Source: Oscillospiraceae bacterium (lineage in GTDB: Bacteria > Bacillota > Clostridia > Oscillospirales > Oscillospiraceae). Taken from it: a stretch of 17,580 bases of DNA. Position 1 is the first letter of the stretch, and every line of letters starts with the position of its first letter. The notes beneath the pieces are model-generated. The model was not told the DNA's origin, did no database searches, and was given only the letters and a program-made list of their open reading frames with translations. This document shows, in pieces, positions 1 to 6,947 of the stretch. The position numbers were made by a program, and so were the translations under genes. The stretch covers positions 1 to 17,580 of the forward strand of contig JAEDDG010000039.1 of assembly GCA_016293865.1 (NCBI GenBank), given 5' to 3'.

Positions 1-54
1 GATTGCACCCGCGCACAGACCGTGACCTTCCTGTATCGCTGCCTGGGCAGATAA
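1..54 (+). CDS. C-terminal end of an SLH-domain protein (partial)
   Basis: The first 17 codons are open and end in TAA at 52-54. The visible tail, with TRAQTVTFLYRCLGR at its end, matches the last helix of an S-layer homology domain, where TRAQ/TREQ is followed by a helix ending LYR. SLH domains anchor secreted proteins to pyruvylated secondary cell-wall polymers, so this is probably the end of another surface protein. The same motif family closes the protein at 12957-17051, but the two tails are not close copies. Nothing can be said about the rest of the protein, which lies left of the window. Confidence 0.75.
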   Translation, partial: DCTRAQTVTFLYRCLGR

Positions 55-106
55 ATAAGAACGCAGAAGATCCCACGGATGACAGGGGGCATGTCTGTGC
101 CGCAGA

Positions 107-137
107 CTGAATTCCCTGAACATGAAAAACAAACCTG
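107..137 (+). repeat. 31-bp direct repeat, left copy
   Basis: The 31 bases from CTGAATTCCCTGAA to AAACAAACCTG recur at 17325-17355 with one mismatch (C versus T at the fifteenth base). Both copies are downstream of the 3' end of an SLH-domain gene. The copy contains ATGAAAAACAAACCT, but no ribosome site precedes it and the reading frames after it differ between copies, so it does not look coding. Confidence 0.8.
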
Positions 138-167
138 AAATAATTCTTAAAGATCTTCTCCGGACAG

Positions 168-211
168 ATAAACCCGGGATCTCACCTGAGATCCCGGGTT
201 TATGTTTTCTG
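168..211 (+). terminator. Intrinsic terminator after the SLH gene end
   Basis: A perfect 17-bp inverted repeat (ATAAACCCGGGATCTCA and its complement) with a 2-base loop spans 168-203 and is followed by TGTTTTCTG. It lies about 115 bases after the stop of the left SLH gene. Because the stem is flanked by A/T on both sides it could work in both directions. Confidence 0.8.
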
Positions 212-620
212 CGCCGGGAAGCACTGTTTGCTGCCCTCTTCTGCTGCAGATACGGAACTCTTTTTCCTGAATCCGGACGGGGATGCGGACAATTCACGCC
301 CGATTCTTGAAAAATTGCAGGTATTCATATATAGTATATTTTGTATTGTTACACAAAACGGAAAGGTCCGGCGTATTCAAGAGTATATATCCATGCGGGA
401 AACGTCCGATACATGGGCGTATCAAAACGCCGCGTCAAACGGCATATCTCACAGGAGCGTATTCCGGAAGCCGGACGTTTCGGCAATCCAGGGCAATGCC
501 GGAGCATGCTGAGAAACCAACTGATCCGCGCAGAATCAAAAATTCTTTATCCCATCAATAACAGATATCGCACAAAATGCTGCCTTCTTTATCCGGACTG
601 AAAAAGCGAGGTGTGCCGCT
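204..620. other. Noncoding stretch upstream of the sensor operon
   Basis: This stretch of about 400 bases has small open frames in several phases, the longest 94 codons, but none has a convincing ribosome site or a recognisable protein pattern. It contains an AT-rich block around 300-360 that holds the best promoter candidate for the sensor operon. I see no tRNA, riboswitch or other RNA gene. The 285 bases between that promoter and the start codon would be an unusually long leader. Confidence 0.5.
307..335 (+). promoter_or_regulatory. Candidate sigma-70-type promoter of the sensor operon
   Basis: TTGAAA at 307-312 and TATAGT at 330-335 are separated by 17 bases, in the most AT-rich part of the leader. 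This is a match by eye only. It is the best pair seen between the terminator at 168-203 and the start codon at 621. Confidence 0.35.
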
Positions 621-2297
621 ATGCAAAGGCTGAATCTGAAAAAATACAGTATATTTCTCTGCGTGGTGCTCGCCATCACAGCGGCGGCCGTGCTGCGGCA
701 GATTGGTTTTCATGTGGAAGATCCGCTGGACTTTTCGGTAAACATTCTGCGTTCCTCAATTTACATTTGGCTTTTTACGGCGTGGGGCATTTCCATCCGC
801 CGCCGGATCATCCAGCCCCAGGTGCGCCGTTACCTCACCGCAATTTCTGTGCTGATGGTGTTTTGGATAACGGTCAGAACGATCCGGTATTCCCTGGATG
901 AAGCCATATGGGTGATGCGGCATCTCTGGTATATATACTACCTGCCCATGCTATTTATCCCGCTTCTGGCGGTGTTCGTCGCCATGTCGCTGGGAAAGCC
1001 GGAGAACTACCGCCTGCCGAAATGGACAAACCTTCTTTACATACCCACCGCGGCCTTATTCCTGCTGGTGCTGACCAATGACCTGCAACAGCTCGTGTTC
1101 GTTTTCCCGGAAGATGCGGACGTATGGATGCACGATTACCGCTATGCGGCAGGATATTTTATTGCAGTCGGCTGGATGGCCCTTTGTTCCGTGACGGCGC
1201 TTGTCGCCATGCTGATCAAATGCCGTGTCCCGCACAGCAGGAAGGTTTTGTTGCTGCCTTTTGTCCCTGTTGCAATCGCGCTGCTGTATGGAGTGCTGTA
1301 TATTCTGCGTATGCTTGGTGTTTTCCGGCTGGCGTGGCTGAGAATAATTGCAGGAGATATGACCGTTGTGTTTTGCCTGCTGATTGCCGCTGCGCTTGAA
1401 AGCTGTATCCAATGCGGGCTGATTCAGGCAAACACACACTATCTGGAACTGTTTGACGCATCCACGGTCGGCGCGCAGATTACAGACCCGGAATACCGCG
1501 TTGTTTTGTCTTCCGGAGCGGCGCAAAAAGTCAGCATCGAAACGCTCCGGAAGACGCAGCAGGCTCCCGTGATGCTGGAAAGCGGGATACGGGTATCCGG
1601 CGCCCCGATCAAAAACGGCTATGTCATCTGGACGGAGGATGTATCTCCTCTGCTCCGTGTGCTGAGCGATCTTGAAGAAGCAAAGGAAAATTTACAGGAT
1701 AACAAGGACATTCTTGAAGAAGAACACGCGGTGAAAGAGCGCGAAGCACATATTGCAGAGCAGGAGCGTCTTTATCACATCATCCAGCGCGATACCGCAA
1801 AGCAGATTCTCCTGATGGATGAAATGATCGAACAGGCGGAAAACGCCGGTTCGGATGAAGAACGCAGGCATATCTTAAAGAAAATGCTCGTGATCGGCGC
1901 TTACCTGAAAAGACGGAGTAATCTTGTCTTTCTGTCAGATAAGGATTCCGTGCTGGAGGCAAAGGAACTGGAGTTGTCGATTGATGAATCGATAAACAAT
2001 CTGGAAACCTTCGGCGTGACCTGCGGTTTCATTTCAGAGCTGACAAAACCCGTTCTGTCCATGAACGTGATCGCTATGTACGACTTTTTTGAGGAGGTCG
2101 CGGAGCGCTCTCTGGATCAGATGAGCAGCATGCTGGTTCACGCGGGTATAAAGGCGGGATTCATCGTGTTCTCTGTGGATACCGATTCCGGTTCTGATTT
2201 TTCCGACCTTGCTTCCGATAACGTTACAGCACTGCAGGATGAGGACGGTGAATGGAAGCTCATACTCCGTCTGGATATGGGAGGTGGCAGGCAATGA
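621..2297 (+). CDS. 7TM sensor, degenerate histidine kinase-like
   Basis: 558 residues. Seven or eight hydrophobic helices fill residues 8-260, followed by a short PAS-like region (about 275-345), a charged coiled coil (345-400) and a C-terminal globular part. The layout matches the clostridial 'histidine kinase N-terminal 7TM' family of membrane sensors. The coiled coil carries LYHIIQRDTAKQ, the place where related proteins begin their dimerisation helix. The expected ATP-binding N box and glycine-rich G boxes are not recognisable: the helix where the N box should be reads DFFEEVAERSL. I therefore infer a sensor or pseudokinase rather than an active kinase. The start has GAGGTG at 608-613. 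The stop overlaps the next start as ATGA, so translation is probably coupled to the soluble kinase that follows. It is the first gene of a three-gene signalling operon. Confidence 0.75.
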   Translation: MQRLNLKKYSIFLCVVLAITAAAVLRQIGFHVEDPLDFSVNILRSSIYIWLFTAWGISIRRRIIQPQVRRYLTAISVLMVFWITVRTIRYSLDEAIWVMRHLWYIYYLPMLFIPLLAVFVAMSLGKPENYRLPKWTNLLYIPTAALFLLVLTNDLQQLVFVFPEDADVWMHDYRYAAGYFIAVGWMALCSVTALVAMLIKCRVPHSRKVLLLPFVPVAIALLYGVLYILRMLGVFRLAWLRIIAGDMTVVFCLLIAAALESCIQCGLIQANTHYLELFDASTVGAQITDPEYRVVLSSGAAQKVSIETLRKTQQAPVMLESGIRVSGAPIKNGYVIWTEDVSPLLRVLSDLEEAKENLQDNKDILEEEHAVKEREAHIAEQERLYHIIQRDTAKQILLMDEMIEQAENAGSDEERRHILKKMLVIGAYLKRRSNLVFLSDKDSVLEAKELELSIDESINNLETFGVTCGFISELTKPVLSMNVIAMYDFFEEVAERSLDQMSSMLVHAGIKAGFIVFSVDTDSGSDFSDLASDNVTALQDEDGEWKLILRLDMGGGRQ

Positions 2298-3226
2298 ACC
2301 GGTTTCTGAATCATTCCGTAAAAGAGGCTTTTGATCATCTGCCAAGCGGCGTGTGTTTCTTTGATAAAAACGGGACGGTTACGCTGTGCAATTACCAGAT
2401 GTACCGTGTGTTCTTTGCGTTGACCGGCAGAGACTTGCAGAGCCTGCCGGAATTGCAGGAGCTGTTGGCGCGCGGCGCGGACGTCTTTTTGCTGGATGAC
2501 GGCCGCGCATGGCGATTTGCGCAGGAACAGATCATCACGCAGGATGGAACTGCCTACACGCAGGTCACTGCGTCTGACGTCACGGAACTGTATTGCAGAC
2601 AAAAGGAACTGGAAGAAGATAATCAGAAGCTGATCGAGGATGCCGAGCGGATACGCCGGCTATCTGCCAATATCATTTCACTGATTCACGAGGAAGAAAT
2701 TCTGAATATGAAAATGCGGGTGCATGACGATATCGGCAGAAGCGTGATTGCAACAAGACAATTTTTGCAGCAGGGCAAACCGATGGAGGAACTGGATCTG
2801 ACCGTGTGGAAAAATGCCGTTCGTCTGCTCAAGCACGAAAACGAGTTGATGGAGGAAGAGAATGCCGTTGCCGAGCTGATGAATGCCGCTTACGGTATCG
2901 GCATAAAGGTTTTTATTGACGGCGGATTCCCTGAAAACACGGCTGCAAAAGAGGTTTTGCTTTCCGTTATCAGGGAGTGCATGACAAACGCGGTGCGTCA
3001 TGCGGGAGCAAAGGAGCTGTATGTCCGTTTGGTGTACAGCAATGATATGGTCTCGGCCTCCGTTACAAACAATGGTGCCGTGCCGGAAGAAAATATCGAG
3101 GAAGGCGGCGGGCTTACATCGCTGCGTATCCTTGTGAAAAAAAGCGGCGGAGTGATGGAAGTAAAATCGGTGCCGAAATTTGAACTGACAGTATCCGTTC
3201 CGGTCAGGAGGGAGGAAACAAAATGA
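2294..3226 (+). CDS. Soluble PAS-type sensor histidine kinase (NarX/LytS-like)
   Basis: 310 residues from ATG at 2294. An ATG 42 bases upstream is in frame, but 2294 is preferred because GGGAGG precedes it and it forms an ATGA overlap with the previous stop. Residues 12-98 look like a PAS domain (GVCFFDKNGTVTLCNYQ). A coiled coil follows to about 125. The dimerisation helix has RVHDDIGRS with likely phospho-acceptor H144, as in HisKA_3 kinases. The ATPase part shows an N box, RECMTNAVRHA with N232, then NNG at 259-261 and GGGLTSLR at 271-278. There is no membrane helix, so membrane signals presumably arrive through the 7TM partner encoded upstream. Its stop overlaps the response regulator start by ATGA. 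It probably phosphorylates that regulator. Confidence 0.85.
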   Translation: MNRFLNHSVKEAFDHLPSGVCFFDKNGTVTLCNYQMYRVFFALTGRDLQSLPELQELLARGADVFLLDDGRAWRFAQEQIITQDGTAYTQVTASDVTELYCRQKELEEDNQKLIEDAERIRRLSANIISLIHEEEILNMKMRVHDDIGRSVIATRQFLQQGKPMEELDLTVWKNAVRLLKHENELMEEENAVAELMNAAYGIGIKVFIDGGFPENTAAKEVLLSVIRECMTNAVRHAGAKELYVRLVYSNDMVSASVTNNGAVPEENIEEGGGLTSLRILVKKSGGVMEVKSVPKFELTVSVPVRREETK

Positions 3227-3846
3227 TCAACGTGCTGATTATCGAAGACCAGCGCATGATGCGTGAAACCATGGAAACATACATTACGCAGACAGAAGGC
3301 TATCATCTGTCAGGCTCTTTTCCTGCCGCAAGCGATGCGGAGAAGTTCTGTGCCTTAAACCCGGTTGATCTTGTTTTGATGGATGTCTGCACAGAAAACG
3401 ACGAAAGCGGATTTGTTGCCACCAAAGCCATCAAGGCCCGGTTTCCCGAAATAAAGGTGATTATTGTTACATCCATGCTGGACGCCGGATATCTGAACCG
3501 CGCAAGAGAGGTCGGCGCAGACAGCATCTATTTCAAGGATGTCAGTCAGACGCAGCTGATGAAAGTTGTGGAACGCACCATGAACGGAGAATCCGTCTAC
3601 CCGGACAAAACGCCGGAGGTGCGAATCGGGAATATCAAAAGCTCTGAATTTACGGAAGCGGAAGTCAGGGTTCTTCACCTCCTGGTCGAAGGGATGACCT
3701 ATAAGGGGATGGCGGAAGAGTTGGGCGTGACGACGGACTGCGTGAAAAAGCACATCAGCAGTATGCTGTCAAAAACCGGATACCCCTCCAAGACAAAGCT
3801 GACCGCGATGGTGGTCAGCAAGCGGCTCATTGTGAATGGTTTTTAA
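3223..3846 (+). CDS. NarL/FixJ-type response regulator
   Basis: 207 residues. The N-terminal receiver (1-120) has the full set of residues: acidic pair E8-D9, phospho-acceptor D54 in VLMDV, T83 in IIVTS, and K105 in YFKD. The C-terminal LuxR-type helix-turn-helix (about 140-200) begins FTEAEVRVLHLLVEGMTYK and carries GVTTDCVKKHISSMLSKTG. This is a standard DNA-binding output regulator, cognate to the kinase whose stop codon overlaps its start. Likely targets are the two conserved leaders at about 3911-3967 and 12301-12357, but that is inference from position and duplication. A strong terminator follows 19 bases after the stop and ends the operon. Confidence 0.92.
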   Translation: MINVLIIEDQRMMRETMETYITQTEGYHLSGSFPAASDAEKFCALNPVDLVLMDVCTENDESGFVATKAIKARFPEIKVIIVTSMLDAGYLNRAREVGADSIYFKDVSQTQLMKVVERTMNGESVYPDKTPEVRIGNIKSSEFTEAEVRVLHLLVEGMTYKGMAEELGVTTDCVKKHISSMLSKTGYPSKTKLTAMVVSKRLIVNGF

Positions 3847-3865
3847 TTGCAAACAGCATTTATGA

Positions 3866-3905
3866 CAGCACCCGATGGAAAATCGGGTGCTGTTTTTTGT
3901 TTTTT
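3866..3905 (+). terminator. Terminator of the sensor/regulator operon
   Basis: CAGCACCCGAT (3866-3876) pairs perfectly with ATCGGGTGCTG (3882-3892) around a GGAAA loop and is followed by TTTTTTGTTTTTT. It is a textbook intrinsic terminator and is duplicated at 12255-12297. Confidence 0.93.
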
Positions 3906-3910
3906 CAAAA

Positions 3911-3967
3911 AAATATTGCGGACAGTACCCATTCGGGGAATGCGCTTTTTTTGAAAAATCATATAAT
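3911..3967 (+). promoter_or_regulatory. Conserved leader and TATAAT promoter, copy 1
   Basis: A perfect TATAAT lies at 3962-3967. The matching -35 position (about 3939-3944) reads AATGCG, so no good -35 box is present. A 41-base block just upstream is nearly unchanged in the second cassette, and includes a short dyad CATTC-GGG-GAATG at 3930-3942. This suggests an activator-dependent promoter; the response regulator encoded just upstream is the obvious candidate. The regulator assignment is inference. Confidence 0.55.
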
Positions 3968-4033
3968 GTTGTTTGTAAATGTTATTTGTACAGGTGTATT
4001 TGTGCCTGTTTTCGGAAAAGCGGGGTGAGGTTA

Positions 4034-4417
4034 ATGCGGCGGGTTGTCGTTGATATGCAGAATTTTCTTTTTGCCGATGCGATTGCGCGGGCGCTGAAAA
4101 GCGCCGATTCGGATTTTGATGTGCGCAGTTCTGAAAGTCCGGATCAAACGGCAGAACTTTGCCGCCTTTGTCAGCCGTACGCGCTTTTGATGGAGGTTAC
4201 GTGCTACACGCCGTGGAAGCTTGAGGAACGGCTCAGGATCAGGGACGAGGTCAAGCAGCAAAGCCCTGACTGCAAGATTGTCCTGATCGTCGATGAAAAC
4301 GCAGAGAAAAAACTTACCCAGCGTGTGCTTCAGACAAAAAAGGACGGGCTGATTGACAATTTTGTCTATGGTTCTGTTTCCGCTGCCTATCTGTCGGCAG
4401 TGATCGACACGTTATGA
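4034..4417 (+). CDS. Stand-alone receiver-like protein with degenerate active site, copy 1
   Basis: 127 residues from ATG at 4034, with GGTGAGG just upstream. An in-frame ATG at 3875 lies inside the terminator stem and is rejected. The alternating hydrophobic strand/helix pattern (RRVVVDM, YALLMEV, CKIVLIVDE) matches a CheY-type receiver over its full length, with no output domain. Aligned to the neighbouring regulator, the active site is broken: the second acidic residue is M8, the phospho-acceptor aspartate is E54, the Thr/Ser site is D87 and the lysine falls on G113. It is probably not phosphorylated. A possible role is protein-protein binding, for example to the kinase encoded upstream or to the regulator. 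It has its own promoter and is first in line before the SPFH operon. A paralogue with 116 of 127 identical residues lies at 12409-12792. Confidence 0.78.
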   Translation: MRRVVVDMQNFLFADAIARALKSADSDFDVRSSESPDQTAELCRLCQPYALLMEVTCYTPWKLEERLRIRDEVKQQSPDCKIVLIVDENAEKKLTQRVLQTKKDGLIDNFVYGSVSAAYLSAVIDTL

Positions 4418-4656
4418 AGAGGACGGTGGTGATGGGATAATATGAATGTGCCAGACAGTGCGCCATCCTCCGGAGCACAGATTGGTCATTCATTGGAATC
4501 ATCGGAGCATTTTTGAGAGAAGCTGGTCAAACTGTATTGAGAGGGTTATGGGATATACGGATAGATTGTTCTGCGGAGGATGAGTTCCGGTTTTCTGTAA
4601 CCAGCATATTCAAGGATTCGTTTCACGCATATTAAACGATTACAGGAGGCAATCTT
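4418..4656. other. Intergenic gap before the SPFH gene
   Basis: This gap of 239 bases begins with the tail of the duplicated cassette (to about 4473) and then has no counterpart in copy 2. I find no terminator and no convincing promoter, so the SPFH operon may be read from the cassette promoter at 3962. A 24-codon frame (4442-4516) and a 40-codon frame from TTG at 4513 are present without good ribosome sites. Confidence 0.5.
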
Positions 4657-6066
4657 ATGGGACTGATTAAAGCCGGATTGGGCGCGCTTGGAGGAACGCT
4701 TGCCGATCAATGGAAAGAGTTTTTCTATTGCGAGGCAATGGATAAGGAGACACTGGTCACGAAGGGACAGAAACGTGTCAGCGGACGCTCATCCAATACA
4801 AAGGGAAACGACAACATTATTTCCAACGGATCAGGCATTGCCGTTGCAGATGGCCAGTGCATGATCATTGTGGAGCAGGGAAAAGTCGTGGAGGTATGTG
4901 CCGAGCCGGGTGAATTCACTTACGATACCTCCACCGAACCGAGTATCTTTGCGGGCAGTCTCGGTGAGAGCATTGCCGCTACTTTTAAAACCATCGGCAA
5001 GCGTTTTACATACGGTGGAGATACGGGGAAGGATCAGCGTATCTACTACTTCAATACAAAGGAACTGATGGACAACAAGTTCGGAACGCCGAATCCGGTT
5101 CCCTTCCGGGTGGTGGACTCCAAAATCGGGCTGGATGTGGATGTATCCATCCGCTGCTCCGGCGTGTATTCTTACCGGATCGCAGATCCGCTGCTGTTTT
5201 ACACAAAGGTCTGCGGAAATGTGACGGAGGCTTATACGCGGGATGAGCTGGACAGTCAGTTAAAAACAGAATTTATCAGTGCTCTGCAGCCTGCCTTTGC
5301 AAAGCTGTCTGACCTGGAACTCCGTCCAAATCAGATTGTTGCGCATAATACGGACCTGGAGAATGCCATGAATGAGGCGCTTTCCGTAAAGTGGGGAGAG
5401 CTTCGGGGGCTGAAAGTTGTCAGCATCGCCCTTGGAAGCGTTACCCTTCCGCCGGAGGATGCGGAGATGATCAAGCAGCTTCAGCGCACGGCGGTTCTGC
5501 AGAACCCCAATATGGCCGGAGCGACGCTTGTGGGCGCGCAGGCGGATGCTATGAGGACTGCAGCTGGCAACTCCGCGGGAGCCATGACAGGATTTATGGG
5601 CATGGGCATGGCGATGAATGCAGGCGGAGGCGTGAATGCGCAGAACCTGTTTGCAATGGGTCAGCAGCAACAGGCGGCGCAGCAGACCGCCCCGTCCCCG
5701 GCTCCCGCGCAGAATAGCTGGAAATGCTCCTGCGGAGCCACAGCGACCGGTAAATTCTGCCCGGAATGCGGTGCCAAGAAGCCGGAGCCGGTGCAGGCAG
5801 GCGCATGGAAATGCAAATGCGGAGCCACGGCGACCGGAAAGTTCTGTCCGGAGTGCGGCAGCCCGAAGCCGGCGGCTGACGGATGGACCTGTTCCTGCGG
5901 AACATTGAATAAAGGAAAGTTCTGCCAGAATTGCGGGGCAAAGAAGCCGTCAGGCGTTCCGCAGTACCGCTGCGACAAGTGCGGCTGGGAACCGGAAAAA
6001 GGCGCGGCGCCTCCGAAGTTCTGTCCGGAATGCGGAGATCCGTTTGATGACGGTGACATCATCTGA
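4657..6066 (+). CDS. SPFH-domain protein with four C-terminal zinc ribbons (YdjI-like)
   Basis: 469 residues, with AGGAGG at 4644-4649. Residues about 20-290 form an SPFH (flotillin/stomatin-like) domain of the kind called 'virion core protein-like' and seen in B. subtilis YdjI. Recognisable parts are GLIKAGLGALGGTLADQWKE at the start, and the FRVVDSKIGLDVDVSIRCSG and IALGSVTLPPEDAEMIKQLQ regions. A Gly/Met/Gln-rich linker (about 290-350) leads to four zinc ribbons (about 356-463), each with a Cys pair followed by FCPECG or FCQNCG. There is no membrane helix, so recruitment to the membrane presumably needs a partner; in B. subtilis, YdjG and YdjH are reported to do this for YdjI. Zinc ribbons 1 and 2 are near-copies at DNA level. 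It is the first gene of the envelope operon. Confidence 0.87.
   Translation: MGLIKAGLGALGGTLADQWKEFFYCEAMDKETLVTKGQKRVSGRSSNTKGNDNIISNGSGIAVADGQCMIIVEQGKVVEVCAEPGEFTYDTSTEPSIFAGSLGESIAATFKTIGKRFTYGGDTGKDQRIYYFNTKELMDNKFGTPNPVPFRVVDSKIGLDVDVSIRCSGVYSYRIADPLLFYTKVCGNVTEAYTRDELDSQLKTEFISALQPAFAKLSDLELRPNQIVAHNTDLENAMNEALSVKWGELRGLKVVSIALGSVTLPPEDAEMIKQLQRTAVLQNPNMAGATLVGAQADAMRTAAGNSAGAMTGFMGMGMAMNAGGGVNAQNLFAMGQQQQAAQQTAPSPAPAQNSWKCSCGATATGKFCPECGAKKPEPVQAGAWKCKCGATATGKFCPECGSPKPAADGWTCSCGTLNKGKFCQNCGAKKPSGVPQYRCDKCGWEPEKGAAPPKFCPECGDPFDDGDII
5719..5875 (+). repeat. Tandem zinc-ribbon coding repeat
   Basis: Two adjacent units, each coding for a CGATATGKFCPECG-type ribbon followed by KPEP/KPAA, are similar at DNA level, with mostly third-position changes. 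They point to recent internal duplication of a ribbon in the SPFH protein. Two more diverged ribbons follow to 6045. Confidence 0.8.
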
Positions 6067-6120
6067 GATATACGGGAAACGTATTTAAAATCAAATTTAT
6101 TAAATCAGGAGGGTAATGAT

Positions 6121-6885
6121 ATGGCTAAAGAGAATTGCAAGCACTGCGGTAAGGAAGTCGGATTCATATCCCAGGTCAAGCTGATTGACGGGACATTCAT
6201 CTGCAAAGACTGCTACAAAAAGGCGGGCGAAGTGTTCCACAACATGGTTCATGGCTATGCGGCCTATGAGAAGCTGCTGCGGGAGCAGGAGCGCAATGAT
6301 AAGATCTATGAGAAGATCCTGAAAGGGCAGAAAAAGTCTGAAATGTTCGGGGCGACCAGCGCATGGTATCTCTACTGCTATGCGGGCTGCGGCCTGATGT
6401 ATTTCAAGACGGAACGCGGCGGCTTTGTGGGCATAGGCGCCGATAAAACCTACAACATTTACCGCTATGCCGATCTGGCTACATATGAGGAAATCGATGG
6501 AAATTCTGCCGTTGACAAGAGAATGAAAGACGGCGAGCCGTATATCCATCTTGTCTTCAGCGGCGATTATGCTGTCCGGGATGTCTATATGCCCAGCAAG
6601 GCGGGTATGTACAGGAAGCTGTCCAAGTACTTTGATGAATGCTTTGGCCTGGGCGGCAAGGGCATCAGCGGCTTCAAGAAGGCAATGCAGAAAAACAAGC
6701 AGGACATCATGGCAATCGGCGCCATGACCCAGGGCATCAAGAGTGCGCTCTCCGGCGGAGACCAGGCACAGGCGGCAGAGACAATCACTGCCAGCGCCCA
6801 GCTGCTTATTCAGGGCGACCGCACCGAGTGGATCCAGAAGACGGAGACAGCGCTCTCCGGTGCGGGAATTGAGTGGAACGTGTAA
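6121..6885 (+). CDS. DUF4428-like zinc-ribbon protein
   Basis: 254 residues, with AGGAGGG at 6107-6113. The N-terminus has a treble-clef-like zinc site, C6-x2-C9 and C28-x2-C31 (ENCKHCGKEVG, then GTFICKDCYKKA), typical of the DUF4428 group. The middle part (about 75-165) looks like a small beta-rich PH-type fold (SAWYLYCYAGCGLMYF), followed by a helical C-terminus with GAMTQGIKSALSGGDQAQAA. No signal peptide or membrane helix is seen, so the protein is probably cytoplasmic. It sits 54 bases after the SPFH gene with no terminator between, and shares its zinc-ribbon theme. The function is unknown; the position suggests it belongs to the same membrane-associated complex. Confidence 0.7.
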   Translation: MAKENCKHCGKEVGFISQVKLIDGTFICKDCYKKAGEVFHNMVHGYAAYEKLLREQERNDKIYEKILKGQKKSEMFGATSAWYLYCYAGCGLMYFKTERGGFVGIGADKTYNIYRYADLATYEEIDGNSAVDKRMKDGEPYIHLVFSGDYAVRDVYMPSKAGMYRKLSKYFDECFGLGGKGISGFKKAMQKNKQDIMAIGAMTQGIKSALSGGDQAQAAETITASAQLLIQGDRTEWIQKTETALSGAGIEWNV

Positions 6886-6896
6886 AGTGAGCCTTT

Positions 6897-6912
6897 GCGC
6901 CGCAGACGGCGC
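6897..6912 (+). other. Small intercistronic hairpin
   Basis: GCGCCG and CGGCGC pair around a CAGA loop in the gap between the DUF4428-like gene and the lipoprotein gene. There is no T-run after it, so it is not a terminator; it may affect mRNA processing or stability. Confidence 0.4.
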
Positions 6913-6947
6913 GGGCATAACAAGCATCAAAAGGAGGACTAATTCCC

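Larger units (their letters stand above)
3865..4473 (+). repeat. Duplicated cassette, copy 1 (terminator, leader, pseudo-receiver gene)
   Basis: This block is repeated in the same orientation at 12254-12847. By hand alignment the coding parts differ at about 40 of 384 bases, while a 41-base leader block (3911-3951) differs at one base. Copy 1 has about 14 extra bases after the TATAAT box. Similarity continues past the stop codon to GCGCCATCCTCCG and then ends. Confidence 0.9.

Noticed and set aside
228..512. Overlapping small plus-strand frames in the leader of the sensor operon
   Set aside because: No ribosome site, several competing frames, and an overlapping promoter candidate; more likely noncoding.
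4442..4516. Small frame conserved at its start after both pseudo-receiver genes (also 12817-12957, the latter overlapping the SLH gene start)
   Set aside because: Both begin M(N/S)VP then APSS, but there is no good ribosome site, the similarity ends after ten codons and lengths differ (24 and 46 codons). It is probably the noncoding tail of the cassette, though a leader peptide for copy 2 cannot be fully excluded.
4513..4635. 40-codon frame from TTG in the gap before the SPFH gene
   Set aside because: No ribosome site and no recognisable pattern.
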